Shown in pieces: positions 32,712 to 40,436 of a DNA stretch of 40,436 nucleotides (positions within the stretch are counted from its first letter, which is position 1; each line of letters opens with the position of its first letter). The stretch spans positions 1 through 40,436 of the forward strand of contig NZ_JACJSV010000046.1 in assembly GCF_014698335.1 (NCBI RefSeq), written 5' to 3'. Position numbers and translations under genes: made by a program. The DNA comes from Microcystis viridis FACHB-1342 (lineage in GTDB: Bacteria; Cyanobacteriota; Cyanobacteriia; Cyanobacteriales; Microcystaceae). Under the pieces are notes generated by a model. It was not told where the DNA came from and ran no database searches. It saw only the letters and a list, made by a program, of their open reading frames with translations.

Positions 32712-33650
32712 TTAATTAATTTCCAACCCAGCGATCTCAGCGATTGTATAGGCTGGTCTGCCTTTAACTTCTTCGTAAATTCGCCCGACGTATTCCCCTA
32801 ATATGCCAATACTGATCAATTGTACCGAACCCAAGAAAAACACAGCGATCAAGATAGTAGCTAAACCAGTAACAGGAGAGTCGGGTTGCTGTAAGCGCCA
32901 GTAGAGAACCAGTAAAGCCATCAACAGGGCAATTAAAGCAGAAAATAAGCCTAAATAAGTGGAAATACGCAGGGGAATCTTAGAAAAAGACACCAAGCTA
33001 TTAATCGCTAAAGCTAGGGATTTTTTAAAAGTGTATTTGACTTCGCCAGCAAACCGGGGATCCCGCTCAAATTTAACAGCAGTTTGTCGGAAACCAATCC
33101 AAGCGCGCAAACCGCGAATATAACGATTCCGTTCTGGCATAGAATTTAATACTTCCACCACCTGACGATCCATCAGACAAAAATCCCCCGTGTCCGCAGG
33201 GATATCCACGTCGGCTAATTGTCGCAGCAATCTATAGAAAACGTAGGCAGTTAGGCGTTTAAACCAACTTTCTTTTTTCCGTTTTGTTCTCTGGGCGTAA
33301 ACCACATGATAACCTGCTTGCCAAGACTCAATCATTTTGGGAATCAATTCCGGTGGATCTTGCAAGTCGGCATCGAGGACAACAATAACTTGACCCCTAG
33401 CGAAATTTAGTCCTGCTGTTACTGCTGCCTGATGGCCAAAGTTGCGAGCAAAGCTAATGTAACAGACCCTAGCATCTCTTTCCTGTAGTTCCCGCATTAA
33501 TTTTAAGGACCGGTCCCCACTGCCATCATTAATCAGAATCAGTTCCACAGAATCATCTAAACTATCCATGACGGCACTGACACGGCGATAGAGTTCTGGA
33601 ATGGTTTCTTCCTCGTTATAAATCGGGATAATTAGCGAATATTTCGGCAT
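32712..33650 (-). CDS. Family 2 glycosyltransferase, polyisoprenyl-phosphate type
   Basis: The 312-residue protein has the GT-A signature [40 protein letters not shown], the metal-binding [17 protein letters not shown] and [16 protein letters not shown]. Two C-terminal membrane helices follow ([40 protein letters not shown]). This is the DPM1/GtrB/ArnC layout, in which a sugar is transferred to a lipid carrier on the cytoplasmic face. The sugar and pathway are not determined; no linked polysaccharide genes are present. Confidence 0.9.
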   Translation of the reverse strand: MPKYSLIIPIYNEEETIPELYRRVSAVMDSLDDSVELILINDGSGDRSLKLMRELQERDARVCYISFARNFGHQAAVTAGLNFARGQVIVVLDADLQDPPELIPKMIESWQAGYHVVYAQRTKRKKESWFKRLTAYVFYRLLRQLADVDIPADTGDFCLMDRQVVEVLNSMPERNRYIRGLRAWIGFRQTAVKFERDPRFAGEVKYTFKKSLALAINSLVSFSKIPLRISTYLGLFSALIALLMALLVLYWRLQQPDSPVTGLATILIAVFFLGSVQLISIGILGEYVGRIYEEVKGRPAYTIAEIAGLEIN

Positions 33651-33856
33651 TTTCGAGAGGTTGAACGGACAAAAGCCGTGTTTTTATGGCGGCCGCTACG
33701 CTAAATATTCTGCTAAAGTATCCCTTTTGTCAACTTAATAGATTACTGCTAGACAGTGCCTTTGAACTACTCTCAAGGTCGTTGAGAGCTTCCTATTTCA
33801 CGGGGGACTGCCTTAAGACGAACTTACGCCCAGCTTTTGGTCTTACATCCCCTCCA

Positions 33857-34187
33857 GAAGTTTTTATAGTGAATTTGCGATCGCTAACATCGTCAGGGAT
33901 TTAATTTTAGATAGGGTTTGCTGAATAAATTTGAAATGTAGGCAAAGTAAAGGTTTTGGGGCTTTTCTCGCGAAACAGGTGCAAGATTTTGAGAGAATCG
34001 TCGTTCAAAACCTTGCGTCTTCATCGGCCCGCGTCCTGTAGGGGCGAAGCATTCGGACAATAACCTATCGGTGAAAAGGTAGATTTTCTATCCGAATGCT
34101 TCGCCCGTACTTATTCAGCAAACCCTAGATAGTTGAGGGATTAATCGCTATTGTGGGCAAAGTTGGACAGTTTTTCTTTGCTATTGG
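33857..34187 (+). pseudogene. Duplicated 3' tail of the 32135-32476 gene, split by a MITE
   Basis: Bases 33857-33912 and 34131-34187 together match the last 90 or so bases of the 32135-32476 gene plus its 3' flank with about 10 percent differences. They are separated by the MITE at 33913-34126 and its 4-base duplication. The copy has no start codon. It ends next to the stop of the gene at 34189. Confidence 0.8.
33913..34126. mobile_element. MITE with 16-base perfect TIRs and AGAT target duplication
   Basis: A 214-base element starts AGGGTTTGCTGAATAA and ends in its exact complement. AGAT occurs directly on both sides (33909-33912, 34127-34130). The paralogous uninterrupted sequence at 32437-32440 has a single AGAT, proving the duplication. 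Internally, GGGGCGAAGCATTCGGA and its complement form a hairpin near 34041-34106. No transposase is encoded. The parent IS is not in the window. Confidence 0.92.
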
Positions 34188-34188
34188 A

Positions 34189-34971
34189 TTAAATAGCCAA
34201 GGAATGATCGACCATTGCTTGCCGACGTAAACAATTCCAGTAGGCTGCATAGAGATCCGTCTGTTGACCGCGTAGGGAAGCGATCGCAGGTGCGGCAGGA
34301 AAAGGCCAGAGACGATCAAAAACCACTTCTCGATGAGCCAGACGAAACTGTAGCAAATAAACGGAAGCAGGAGCCTGTAAATTATCCAGTAATTGCGCTG
34401 CCAGCCGATATAAAGACTTAAGACTCTCTCTTTCTAGACTAATCGGCTGACTGTAGGCATTAGGGATCATACCCTCCCCGATTACTTCACCGTATTCTAA
34501 ACCCTTAGATGTCACCGTGATCGGCAACCAAAGATCCCCAAAAGAAGAATCTCCCTGACTGGTTTTATAGTGCAGGGTATGGGCAACCCAAGCGCGTCTT
34601 TCCTCGATATCCCGACAAGCTTGATAAACTTTTTTACCCGGAAAATTCACCCAATTGGGTAATTGAATTGTTAAGGGACACCAGATTAAATTATTTTGGC
34701 CGGTTTTACCCGACTCCATTTTTGACCACAAGGAAGCCGTCCCCGTCACCTCCACCGCCAAGGATTTAGGAACCGCATTTTTTAAGGCAATCACCATTTT
34801 TTCGGTAACGGGCGATAGCCGAGACATCTGACCACTGGCTTGAGCTTCGGCATTAACGAGAATGATAACTTTGTCCATTTCTTCTTGTGGGTTGGGTAAA
34901 CTTGAACGATCAGCGGTGAGGTTGGTTAAGAATGCGAACTGACTGGGGTTCAATGCTTCTGTAGTCGCCAT
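34189..34971 (-). CDS. Conserved hypothetical protein
   Basis: The 260-residue protein begins MATTEALNPSQFAFLTNLTA and contains WCPLTIQLPNWVNFPGKKVY, RRAWVAHTLHYKT, SFGDLWLPITVTSKGLEYGE and FDRLWPFPAAPAIASL. No signal peptide or membrane helix is seen. I recognise it only as a cyanobacterial conserved protein of unknown role. The frame is open to 35010, but the ATG at 34971 gives a plausible N-terminus. Confidence 0.6.
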   Translation of the reverse strand: MATTEALNPSQFAFLTNLTADRSSLPNPQEEMDKVIILVNAEAQASGQMSRLSPVTEKMVIALKNAVPKSLAVEVTGTASLWSKMESGKTGQNNLIWCPLTIQLPNWVNFPGKKVYQACRDIEERRAWVAHTLHYKTSQGDSSFGDLWLPITVTSKGLEYGEVIGEGMIPNAYSQPISLERESLKSLYRLAAQLLDNLQAPASVYLLQFRLAHREVVFDRLWPFPAAPAIASLRGQQTDLYAAYWNCLRRQAMVDHSLAI

Positions 34972-35094
34972 GGCAAAAGCTATTTCTCTGGATTTTAGCG
35001 AATTATACAAGAACGCAACGATTTTTTACAGATTTTTTCAACAACAACCATATTGAAGGGGGCATTTTTCTTCTCCCCCTCATAGAATACCTTA

Positions 35095-35165
35095 AGTAAT
35101 CAGTGATCACTAATCAGTGATCAGTGAACTGAAAACTCAACTCTGAATAACTGGTAACTGATCAC
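35095..35165. repeat. Heptamer-type repeats downstream of pdhA
   Basis: Imperfect TGATCAGTGA and AACTGA units are arranged in tandem and inverted orientation, and resemble the repeats beside htrA (25091-25137) and near 23870. They occupy the interval after the pdhA stop and can fold into small hairpins. Confidence 0.6.
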
Positions 35166-35170
35166 TGAAA

Positions 35171-36205
35171 TTACTCGTCTTCGGCGAAAATAAAGCGAGT
35201 TAGTTCACTAGGATCGGGTTCGGGGCTAGATTCGGCAAATTTAACCGCTGCCTCGATTTCAGCTTGAATTTTCTCCTCGATTTCTTTTAATTCTTCTCTC
35301 GTGGCCAGATCTCGCTCGTAGAGGTAGGCGGCAAAGCGAGTGATCGGATCTCTTTCGCCCCAGAATTGTTTCTCGTCAGCACTGCGTAACTCGTCGGGAT
35401 CTGCTAGAGAGTGACCCCGGAAACGATAGGTTAAGGCCTCAATCAAAGTCGGCCCCTCACCGGCGCGGGCGCGGGCCACGGCTTCTCTGGCGGCGGCATG
35501 AACGGCGACCACATCCATACCGTCCACTTCCACACCGACCATACTAAAAACACTGGCTTTTTTATAGATTTCTGGTTGAGAAGTGGCTCGATCGTGGGCC
35601 ATTCCGATCGCCCACTTATTATTTTCCACCACATAGATAATCGGCAACTTCCAGAGGGCGGCCATATTCAGACACTCAAAAAACTGGCCATTATTACTCG
35701 CCCCATCCCCAAAGAAACAGACCGTTACCTGATCGGCACTGGCATCACCCATGGCTTCCCGACGGTATTTACTCTGAAAAGCCGCCCCGGTAGCGACGGG
35801 AATCCCCTCGGCCACAAAAGCATAACCCCCTAAAAGCTTATGTTCGGCGGAAAACATATGCATGGAGCCGCCCCGTCCTTTACTACAACCGGTAGCTTTG
35901 CCGAATAACTCCGCCATCACCTCTTGAGCGGGAACTCCGGCACTAAGGGCGTGGACGTGATCGCGATAGGTGCTAGAAACGTAATCTTCTCCCTGACGCA
36001 AGGCTTTAATAATACCGCTAGATATGGCTTCCTGACCGTTGTAGAGATGGACAAAACCGAACATTTTGCCGCGATAATACATTTCGGCACATTTATCTTC
36101 AAACATCCGCCCCAAAACCATATCCTCGTATAGGCGAAGACCTTCAGCTTTGGTGATAATGATGGAAGCAGGATTAAAGGTTGGTAAAGTACGTTCGGAA
36201 ATCAT
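35171..36205 (-). CDS. pdhA: Pyruvate dehydrogenase E1 component, alpha subunit
   Basis: The 344-residue protein has [20 protein letters not shown] and [18 protein letters not shown] (active-site His). The thiamin-diphosphate motif [20 protein letters not shown] ends with [11 protein letters not shown], and the phosphorylation-loop-like [15 protein letters not shown] follows. It decarboxylates pyruvate together with E1 beta, feeding acetyl-CoA synthesis. The frame is open to 36241, but the ATG at 36205 matches the usual length. pdhB is not in the window, as is normal for cyanobacteria where pdh genes are dispersed. Confidence 0.95.
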   Translation of the reverse strand: MISERTLPTFNPASIIITKAEGLRLYEDMVLGRMFEDKCAEMYYRGKMFGFVHLYNGQEAISSGIIKALRQGEDYVSSTYRDHVHALSAGVPAQEVMAELFGKATGCSKGRGGSMHMFSAEHKLLGGYAFVAEGIPVATGAAFQSKYRREAMGDASADQVTVCFFGDGASNNGQFFECLNMAALWKLPIIYVVENNKWAIGMAHDRATSQPEIYKKASVFSMVGVEVDGMDVVAVHAAAREAVARARAGEGPTLIEALTYRFRGHSLADPDELRSADEKQFWGERDPITRFAAYLYERDLATREELKEIEEKIQAEIEAAVKFAESSPEPDPSELTRFIFAEDE

Positions 36206-36452
36206 AGGGTCTGTAGTATCATTTAGACAACAAAAAGGCAAGGGGAGAGGAAGCGGTAGATTTTTCGAGAATTCTGGCAGTGAATTTTTTGGTCTTAAAC
36301 CAAGGGGTTCTTGGTATTTTCTCTCTCAAATCTAATCTTAGTCAGTCAGAGATTGGCTAGGATAAGATGGTATCTTGTTATTTTACTCGCTCCGCTCTCA
36401 CTTACATCATTTAATTCACTAAGGACTCTCCAGAGTTGAGGTACAGCTAACC

Positions 36453-38696
36453 GTGCGAATTCCTCTTGACTACTACAGGATATTGGGAATCCCTTTTCAG
36501 GTGAATGCCGAGCAGATTGATTTGGCCCACGCCGATCGGGGACGGCAATTGCCACGTCAAGAATACAGTCAAACAGCGATCGTTGCCCGTCAGCACTTGT
36601 TAGATGAAGCTTACCAAGTGTTAAGTGATCCAGATCGCCGTCGTGATTACGATGCCCAATTTTTCGCTCCCAATCCCCTGCTTCTCAACCCAGATAGCAG
36701 CGCCGAAAACCTCGATTCTCAGGGTGGGGAGGTGGCCGCCGCTTCCTCAGAATATCCCACTCCCCAGATTACCATTGCCCCCGCCGATCTGGTGGGAGCT
36801 TTGCTCATCCTGCAAGAGTTGGGAGAATACGAGTTAGTGATTCGTTTGGCTGAAACTTATCTAGATTTGGAGCCAACTACTCGCCCAGATATGATCTTAA
36901 CCTTGGCTTTGGCCTACGGGGAATTAAGTCGGGAATATTGGCAGGATAAAAATTATGAACAGGCGGCCAGCACCGCAGCCAAGGCCTTGATCTGCTTGGA
37001 ACAAGAACAAATGTTCCCACAAGTGGCCGGCGAGATTCGTCATGATTGCGATCGCTTGCGTCCCTACCAGGTTCTGGAATTGTTATCCCAAGAAAAAAAC
37101 CCCGGTCTTGCCCGTCAGCGGGGCTTAAATCTCTTGGAGGATATGTTGGCCGCTCGCGGTGGCATCGATGGCCAGGGCGACGATCGCTCTGGGTTGGGGG
37201 TGGATAATTTTTTACGCTTTATTCAACAGTTACGGGTTTATTTGACTCAGGCCGAACAGGAGAAAATCTGGGCAAAAGAGGCAGAACGCCCCTCGGCGGT
37301 GGGTAATTATCTGCTGGTTTATGCCTTGATTGCCCGCGGTTTCGCCCAAAAACAACCCGCCGCTATTGTGGCAGCCAGCGATCGCCTGCAGCAATTACAA
37401 AAACATCAGGATGTTTCCATCGAGCGATCGATCTGCGCCCTGCTGCTCGGTCAAACCGAACAAGCAAGCACAATTTTAGAAAAAAGTCAAGAGCAAGAAA
37501 TATTAAATTATATTAAGGAACAATCTGGGCAATCTCCCGATCTTCTACCTGGGTTATGTCGTTACGGTGAGCGTTGGTTACAAACAGAAGTTTTCTGCCA
37601 TTTTAGTGATTTAGTCGAGCGGAAAGCCTCACTCAAAGAGTATTTTGCCGAGGAAGAGGTACAAAATTATTTGGAAGAATTGTCAGGTTTTCCTGACGAA
37701 AAAGTTCCCGTGTCAGTTCAAGAAAAGGTTGGGGAACCTTTAGAATCGGAAGTAAATGTTCTCAAAACCCACACCCCCCCCACCCATTTAAACCCAGTGC
37801 CAGGAGCGACACCGATGAGGGAATCTGCTTATTCTTCCCATTCTCGTCCCCAAAAACCGTCTTTAGCTAGAGCTAACGGTGAGCGGACAGGCACTGCTGT
37901 ACCTGCCCTGAGAGCCACCCCTCAGCAGGAAACTTTCACCCCCTATACTCAGGGCAGTGTGGTGGTGACAGCAGCCGATCGTCAACCGGCACTTAATCCC
38001 CCCCGTCGTCGTCCTAGTCGCTCGCGCCACCCAGCAGCGGGCAACTCCGGGCCAGCAGCCGTAGAAACGGTAAAAACTACCCTAGTCGCACCGAAACGGA
38101 GACGACCAGTCCGCAGAAAACTACGACTCGATCGAGTGGCGATATTGGGAGTAGGATTAGTGGGAACGCTCGTGGTTTTGTCCTTGGGGGTAAAGGCAAT
38201 TGTCGATAGTCAATCTCCTTTGGCAGCCTTGCAAGGGGAACAGTTACCGATTTCTTTAAATACTCCCATACTAGAAATTCCTTCGGCTAACGCGGAGGTG
38301 ATGGAAGGGAATCCCTTAGACAAGGAAAAGGCCAAGGAGACGATTCAAGCTTGGTTAGCAGCAAAATCGGCGGCTTTTGGCAGTGAACACCAAAAAGAGC
38401 CATTGAAAGAGGTTTTAACGGGTTCAGCTTTGGAAATTTGGCAAAAACGGGCGGCGGCTTTACAGGGAAATAACTATTGGCGCTACGATCATCAAGTGGA
38501 TGTGCGATCAGTCACTAATAATGCGAAAAATCCTAATTTAGCCACGGTGGAAGCGATAGTCAACGAAAAGGCCATGTATTTCCATAATGGCAAGGAAATT
38601 GTCAATCGTTCCTATAATGAGTCCTTGAAGGTGCGCTATGATTTGGTACGGCAAGGAGATAAATGGTTGATCGAAAAAACCCAAGTCTTACCCTAA
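36453..38696 (+). CDS. zipN: Cell division protein ZipN/Ftn2 (ARC6 homologue)
   Basis: The 747-residue protein starts with a J-like domain (RIPLDYYRILGIPFQVNAEQ to EAYQVLSDPDRRRDYDAQFF) that lacks the HPD tripeptide. A long helical middle and a Pro/Arg-rich linker (about 440-560) precede one transmembrane helix (VAILGVGLVGTLVVLSLGVK, about 568-588). The C-terminal IMS domain (about 620-747, KEKAKETIQAWLAAKSAAFG, WLIEKTQVLP) follows. ZipN/Ftn2 anchors FtsZ to the membrane and recruits divisome proteins in cyanobacteria; ARC6 does so in chloroplasts. Start is GTG at 36453, with GAGG about 12 bases upstream. A terminator follows at 38750. Confidence 0.93.
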   Translation: MRIPLDYYRILGIPFQVNAEQIDLAHADRGRQLPRQEYSQTAIVARQHLLDEAYQVLSDPDRRRDYDAQFFAPNPLLLNPDSSAENLDSQGGEVAAASSEYPTPQITIAPADLVGALLILQELGEYELVIRLAETYLDLEPTTRPDMILTLALAYGELSREYWQDKNYEQAASTAAKALICLEQEQMFPQVAGEIRHDCDRLRPYQVLELLSQEKNPGLARQRGLNLLEDMLAARGGIDGQGDDRSGLGVDNFLRFIQQLRVYLTQAEQEKIWAKEAERPSAVGNYLLVYALIARGFAQKQPAAIVAASDRLQQLQKHQDVSIERSICALLLGQTEQASTILEKSQEQEILNYIKEQSGQSPDLLPGLCRYGERWLQTEVFCHFSDLVERKASLKEYFAEEEVQNYLEELSGFPDEKVPVSVQEKVGEPLESEVNVLKTHTPPTHLNPVPGATPMRESAYSSHSRPQKPSLARANGERTGTAVPALRATPQQETFTPYTQGSVVVTAADRQPALNPPRRRPSRSRHPAAGNSGPAAVETVKTTLVAPKRRRPVRRKLRLDRVAILGVGLVGTLVVLSLGVKAIVDSQSPLAALQGEQLPISLNTPILEIPSANAEVMEGNPLDKEKAKETIQAWLAAKSAAFGSEHQKEPLKEVLTGSALEIWQKRAAALQGNNYWRYDHQVDVRSVTNNAKNPNLATVEAIVNEKAMYFHNGKEIVNRSYNESLKVRYDLVRQGDKWLIEKTQVLP

Positions 38697-38749
38697 TTTT
38701 TTCCGATTAAATCCCCAAAAACTAGGCTTTAGGCTGCCTGCACACCCAA

Positions 38750-38772
38750 AAAAGGCTGCATGGCAGCCTTTT
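38750..38772 (+). terminator. Rho-independent terminator of zipN
   Basis: The perfect inverted repeat AAAAGGCTGC / GCAGCCTTTT has a three-base loop (ATG), 54 bases past the zipN stop. The T4 end gives a U-tract, and the element is nearly symmetrical. Confidence 0.8.
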
Positions 38773-39151
38773 CAGTGGGAAGTGGGGAAGTGGGGAGAAG
38801 GGAGCAGGGAGAAAAAAGCTGATAACTGATAACTGATAACTGAAGACCGACTCCTGCAAAAGCAACCTTTGTACCTCACTATTAAGATAACTTCTATATC
38901 TTTAGACTGATAAATGCTCGATTCTCTTAATATTTTTTAACATAAAATCTGCTCTTTGATTGCTGTAATTGGTTCCCTAGAAGTCAAGCTAATGAGTTAT
39001 AATCGTAGGTAGGGATCCATAGTTCTTAGAGGAAAAAAGCGGGGCAATCTCAATGTTTTGCTCACCCACAAGACCATGATTTTGATCTTTTAAAAATCTC
39101 GCATAAGTCTTTAAGAACTTTTAAAATCAGCATTCACACAGGAGGGATATT
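38773..39151. repeat. Intergenic region with G-rich and heptamer repeats
   Basis: 38777-38812 is a run of GGGAAGTGG/GGGGAGAAG-like units. 38819-38844 is a tandem of GATAACT heptamers, as near htrA. The remainder is AT-rich with a possible -10 box TATAAT at 38999-39004 that could drive the KGG gene with a leader of about 140 bases. No RNA gene is recognised. Confidence 0.5.
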
Positions 39152-39469
39152 ATGACAGGTAAGAGTAAACGCGGTTTTGCCTCTATGGATCAAGCTAAAC
39201 AAAGGGAAATCGCTAGTAAAGGTGGTAAAGCTGCTCATCAAAAAGGGACAGCCCACGAATTTACCTCCGAAGAAGCTCGCGAAGCGGGACGAAAAGGTGG
39301 TGAAGCGGTTAGCCGAGATCGGTCCCACATGGCAGCTATTGGACGGGAAGGGGGCAAAAATTCTCACAAAGGCAGTCGCAAAAACTTAAACTCCGGGGAA
39401 AATTCCCCAGTCAACGAGTCTATAGGTGAAAATTCCTCAGATTTTGGCAACTCGGAAGCAAATAGTTGA
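39152..39469 (+). CDS. KGG-repeat stress protein (GsiB/Con-10 type)
   Basis: The 105-residue hydrophilic protein contains RGFASMDQAKQREIASKGGK, EFTSEEAREAGRKGGEAVSR and MAAIGREGGKNSHKG, i.e. three KGG/EGG repeats of the stress-induced GsiB/Con-10 family. Members are small, disordered, and induced by starvation, desiccation or osmotic stress in other bacteria and fungi. The Ser/Asn-rich C-terminal third is outside the repeats. A strong AGGAGGG precedes the ATG. The exact function is unknown. Confidence 0.85.
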   Translation: MTGKSKRGFASMDQAKQREIASKGGKAAHQKGTAHEFTSEEAREAGRKGGEAVSRDRSHMAAIGREGGKNSHKGSRKNLNSGENSPVNESIGENSSDFGNSEANS

Positions 39470-39587
39470 CTTTGGTTGACTTTTTCTGGGACTGAAAGGG
39501 TTTTGGGGTGTTGGGGTTTTTAGCTAAATTCCCCATTCCCCCATTTCCCCATCCCCAATAGGGACTTGCGTAAAAATAAGATGCCAG

Positions 39588-39690
39588 CTAGGAGGGCAGA
39601 ACCGTCACATCCCATTTGGGCAAAGTTTCAGAACGCTGCCAGAAAGGTTGCAATTGTTCTAGTTCTTTAGCCAAAGGTGGTGATTCGGTA
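39588..39690 (-). pseudogene. C-terminal stump of an unidentified gene
   Basis: The minus-strand frame reads ESPPLAKELEQLQPFWQRSE, then TLPKWDVTVLPS and TAG. It looks coding but lacks a start, and merges at about 39678 with the IS1-like fragment. I cannot name the parent gene. Confidence 0.4.
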
Positions 39691-39867
39691 GGAAATTCGT
39701 TCGAGCAAGAGTTTATCAATTAATTGTTTGGTTTCGTCAGATACGGTTTTATTAGTGGGATTGATCACAAACTGACGACCACATTCTTTACACTGACGTT
39801 TCGGCTTGCCATGATGTGTAGAACCATTTTTGATGGTATGATAAGAACCACATTGGGAGCATCCCAA
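39667..39867 (-). pseudogene. IS1-like transposase N-terminal fragment
   Basis: Starting at TTG (39867) the frame encodes LGCSQCGSYHTIKNGSTHHG, KPKRQCKECGRQFVINPT and KTVSDETKQLIDKLLLERIS. The CxxC...CxxCGRQF zinc-ribbon and following helix are typical of the N-terminus (InsA-like) of IS1-family transposases. After ERIS the sequence switches to unrelated DNA and stops at 39667. The DDE part is missing. Confidence 0.7.
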
Positions 39868-40374
39868 TTATGTAATGAGTATAAATGCTCAGAAGGGTAA
39901 GAAGGCTTTTGTAGTAACGATTCTGGTTCCAATCACACAATTTAGAGAACCGTTGAAAATCTATGAACTCCCGAAAAGGCTTGCCATATAAGTATTTCGC
40001 ATCTAAGTACAATTGCTTATTGCAAAAGTGGGATGCTCCCGGGATTCTGCCCCTCCTTCGAGTAAATCTCCCATTGTGGGTATCGAAGGTATGTTGGGTA
40101 GTGATTCGGTAGTAGTGGTAAGCCATCTTGCTTATCTGGACTGAGTTGTGTAGAATATTTACTAATAAAAATAATTGCTTGATAAATGTTGGGGATTTGC
40201 TTTTTATGATTGCTATTTTTATCAATATCTTCTCTTGGATAATTAAACTTTGGTTAAATTACGATGAAGATTTAGAACATTGTCTTCTGACAAAAGATTC
40301 ACAAACTTCAACATCTTGTTGTCCTAAATGTGGTTGGGAGCATCCCAATTTTGCAATAAGTATAAATGCTTAGA
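39853..40374. repeat. Three copies of a roughly 40-base dispersed repeat
   Basis: Copies lie at 39853-39893 (+), about 40000-40040 (-) and 40334-40374 (+). The shared core is TTGGGAGCATCCCAATTTTG, then CAATAAGTATAAATGCTTAG. The GGGAGCATCCC part is itself palindromic. Open frames crossing these copies end at stop codons within them. Between the copies no gene is recognised. The final bases contain an ATG at 40430 that could start a gene beyond the window. Confidence 0.65.
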
Positions 40375-40436
40375 GACTAAAAACGTTAGCTAAGGCAAAA
40401 TAAAGAGAAACAATTAAACGGTAGAATCATGAATAC

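Noticed and set aside
36346-36555. Small minus-strand frame overlapping the start of zipN
   Set aside because: Lies opposite the zipN J-domain; no recognisable product.
39788-40225. 145-residue minus-strand frame
   Set aside because: Runs across two copies of the 40-base repeat and the IS1-like stump in another frame; chimeric and probably non-coding.
40128-40373. 81-residue plus-strand frame with a hydrophobic middle and a CCPKCGWEH end
   Set aside because: Its C-terminus is entirely the dispersed repeat and no start signal is seen; too weak to call.
1-40436. tRNA or other structured RNA genes
   Set aside because: Intergenic regions were scanned by eye for cloverleaf arms and T-loop sequence and nothing convincing was seen; a covariance-model search would be needed to exclude small RNAs.

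Overview
The window looks like chromosome of a colonial freshwater cyanobacterium, most probably Microcystis or a close relative. This rests on recognised proteins, not on a database search. Cyanobacterium-specific genes are present: psaF, psaJ, sipA, a CrtR-type beta-carotene hydroxylase and the divisome J-domain protein ZipN/Ftn2. HIP1 palindromes (GCGATCGC) recur. The intergenic DNA is crowded with IS debris, MITEs, heptamer tandem repeats and toxin-antitoxin modules, which is typical of Microcystis.

Layout. 1-780: an ISAs1-type transposase fragment and degenerate repeats. 781-4920: housekeeping genes, with sipA facing a minus-strand block of cobA, yjbQ, psaF, psaJ and a PGM1-like ATP-grasp ligase. 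A strong terminator separates psaFJ from the ligase. 5177-9867: an island of decaying toxin-antitoxin (TA) genes, begun by an IS630 remnant. It holds four minus-strand units, each headed by the same short 5' ORF, plus Phd/VapC units on the plus strand. Several parts are broken: a PIN gene cut off after about five codons, a vapC with an in-frame stop, and a PIN protein with His in place of its first catalytic Asp. 10053-13020: a compact, AT-rich restriction-modification operon with an HsdM-like methylase, a half-size single-TRD HsdS and a small PD-(D/E)XK nuclease, led by a small protein with a hydrophobic N-terminus. No translocase or helicase gene is present. 13106-17680: gltB, the large subunit of glutamate synthase.

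17890-20968: a second defence/TA cluster with DUF433/DUF5615, HEPN/MNT (HepT/MntA) and a single ORF joining the N-terminus of HigB to HigA. A PEP-CTERM protein with a 14-base G/C homopolymer just upstream lies among them. 21131-23016: crtR and two small exported proteins. 23017-24125: nested ISL3-type MITEs and a duplicated 3' end of htrA. 24126-30501: mscS, htrA, a secreted protein, a Ser/Thr kinase with TPRs, and an MlaE-type permease. 30504-31211: gene stumps separated by two more ISL3-type MITEs. 31519-39469: aat, a GT2 glycosyltransferase, pdhA, zipN, a KGG-repeat protein and conserved hypotheticals. A MITE sits here in a duplicated gene tail, and the parent gene supplies its empty site. 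39470-40436: an IS1-like stump and three copies of a roughly 40-base repeat.

The core genes serve photosystem I, siroheme/cobalamin, nitrogen assimilation, carotenoids, pyruvate oxidation, envelope maintenance and cell division. The accessory segments between them are the most variable part. The best candidate for an under-described system is the four-gene operon at 10053-13020. No tRNA, rRNA or CRISPR array was found.
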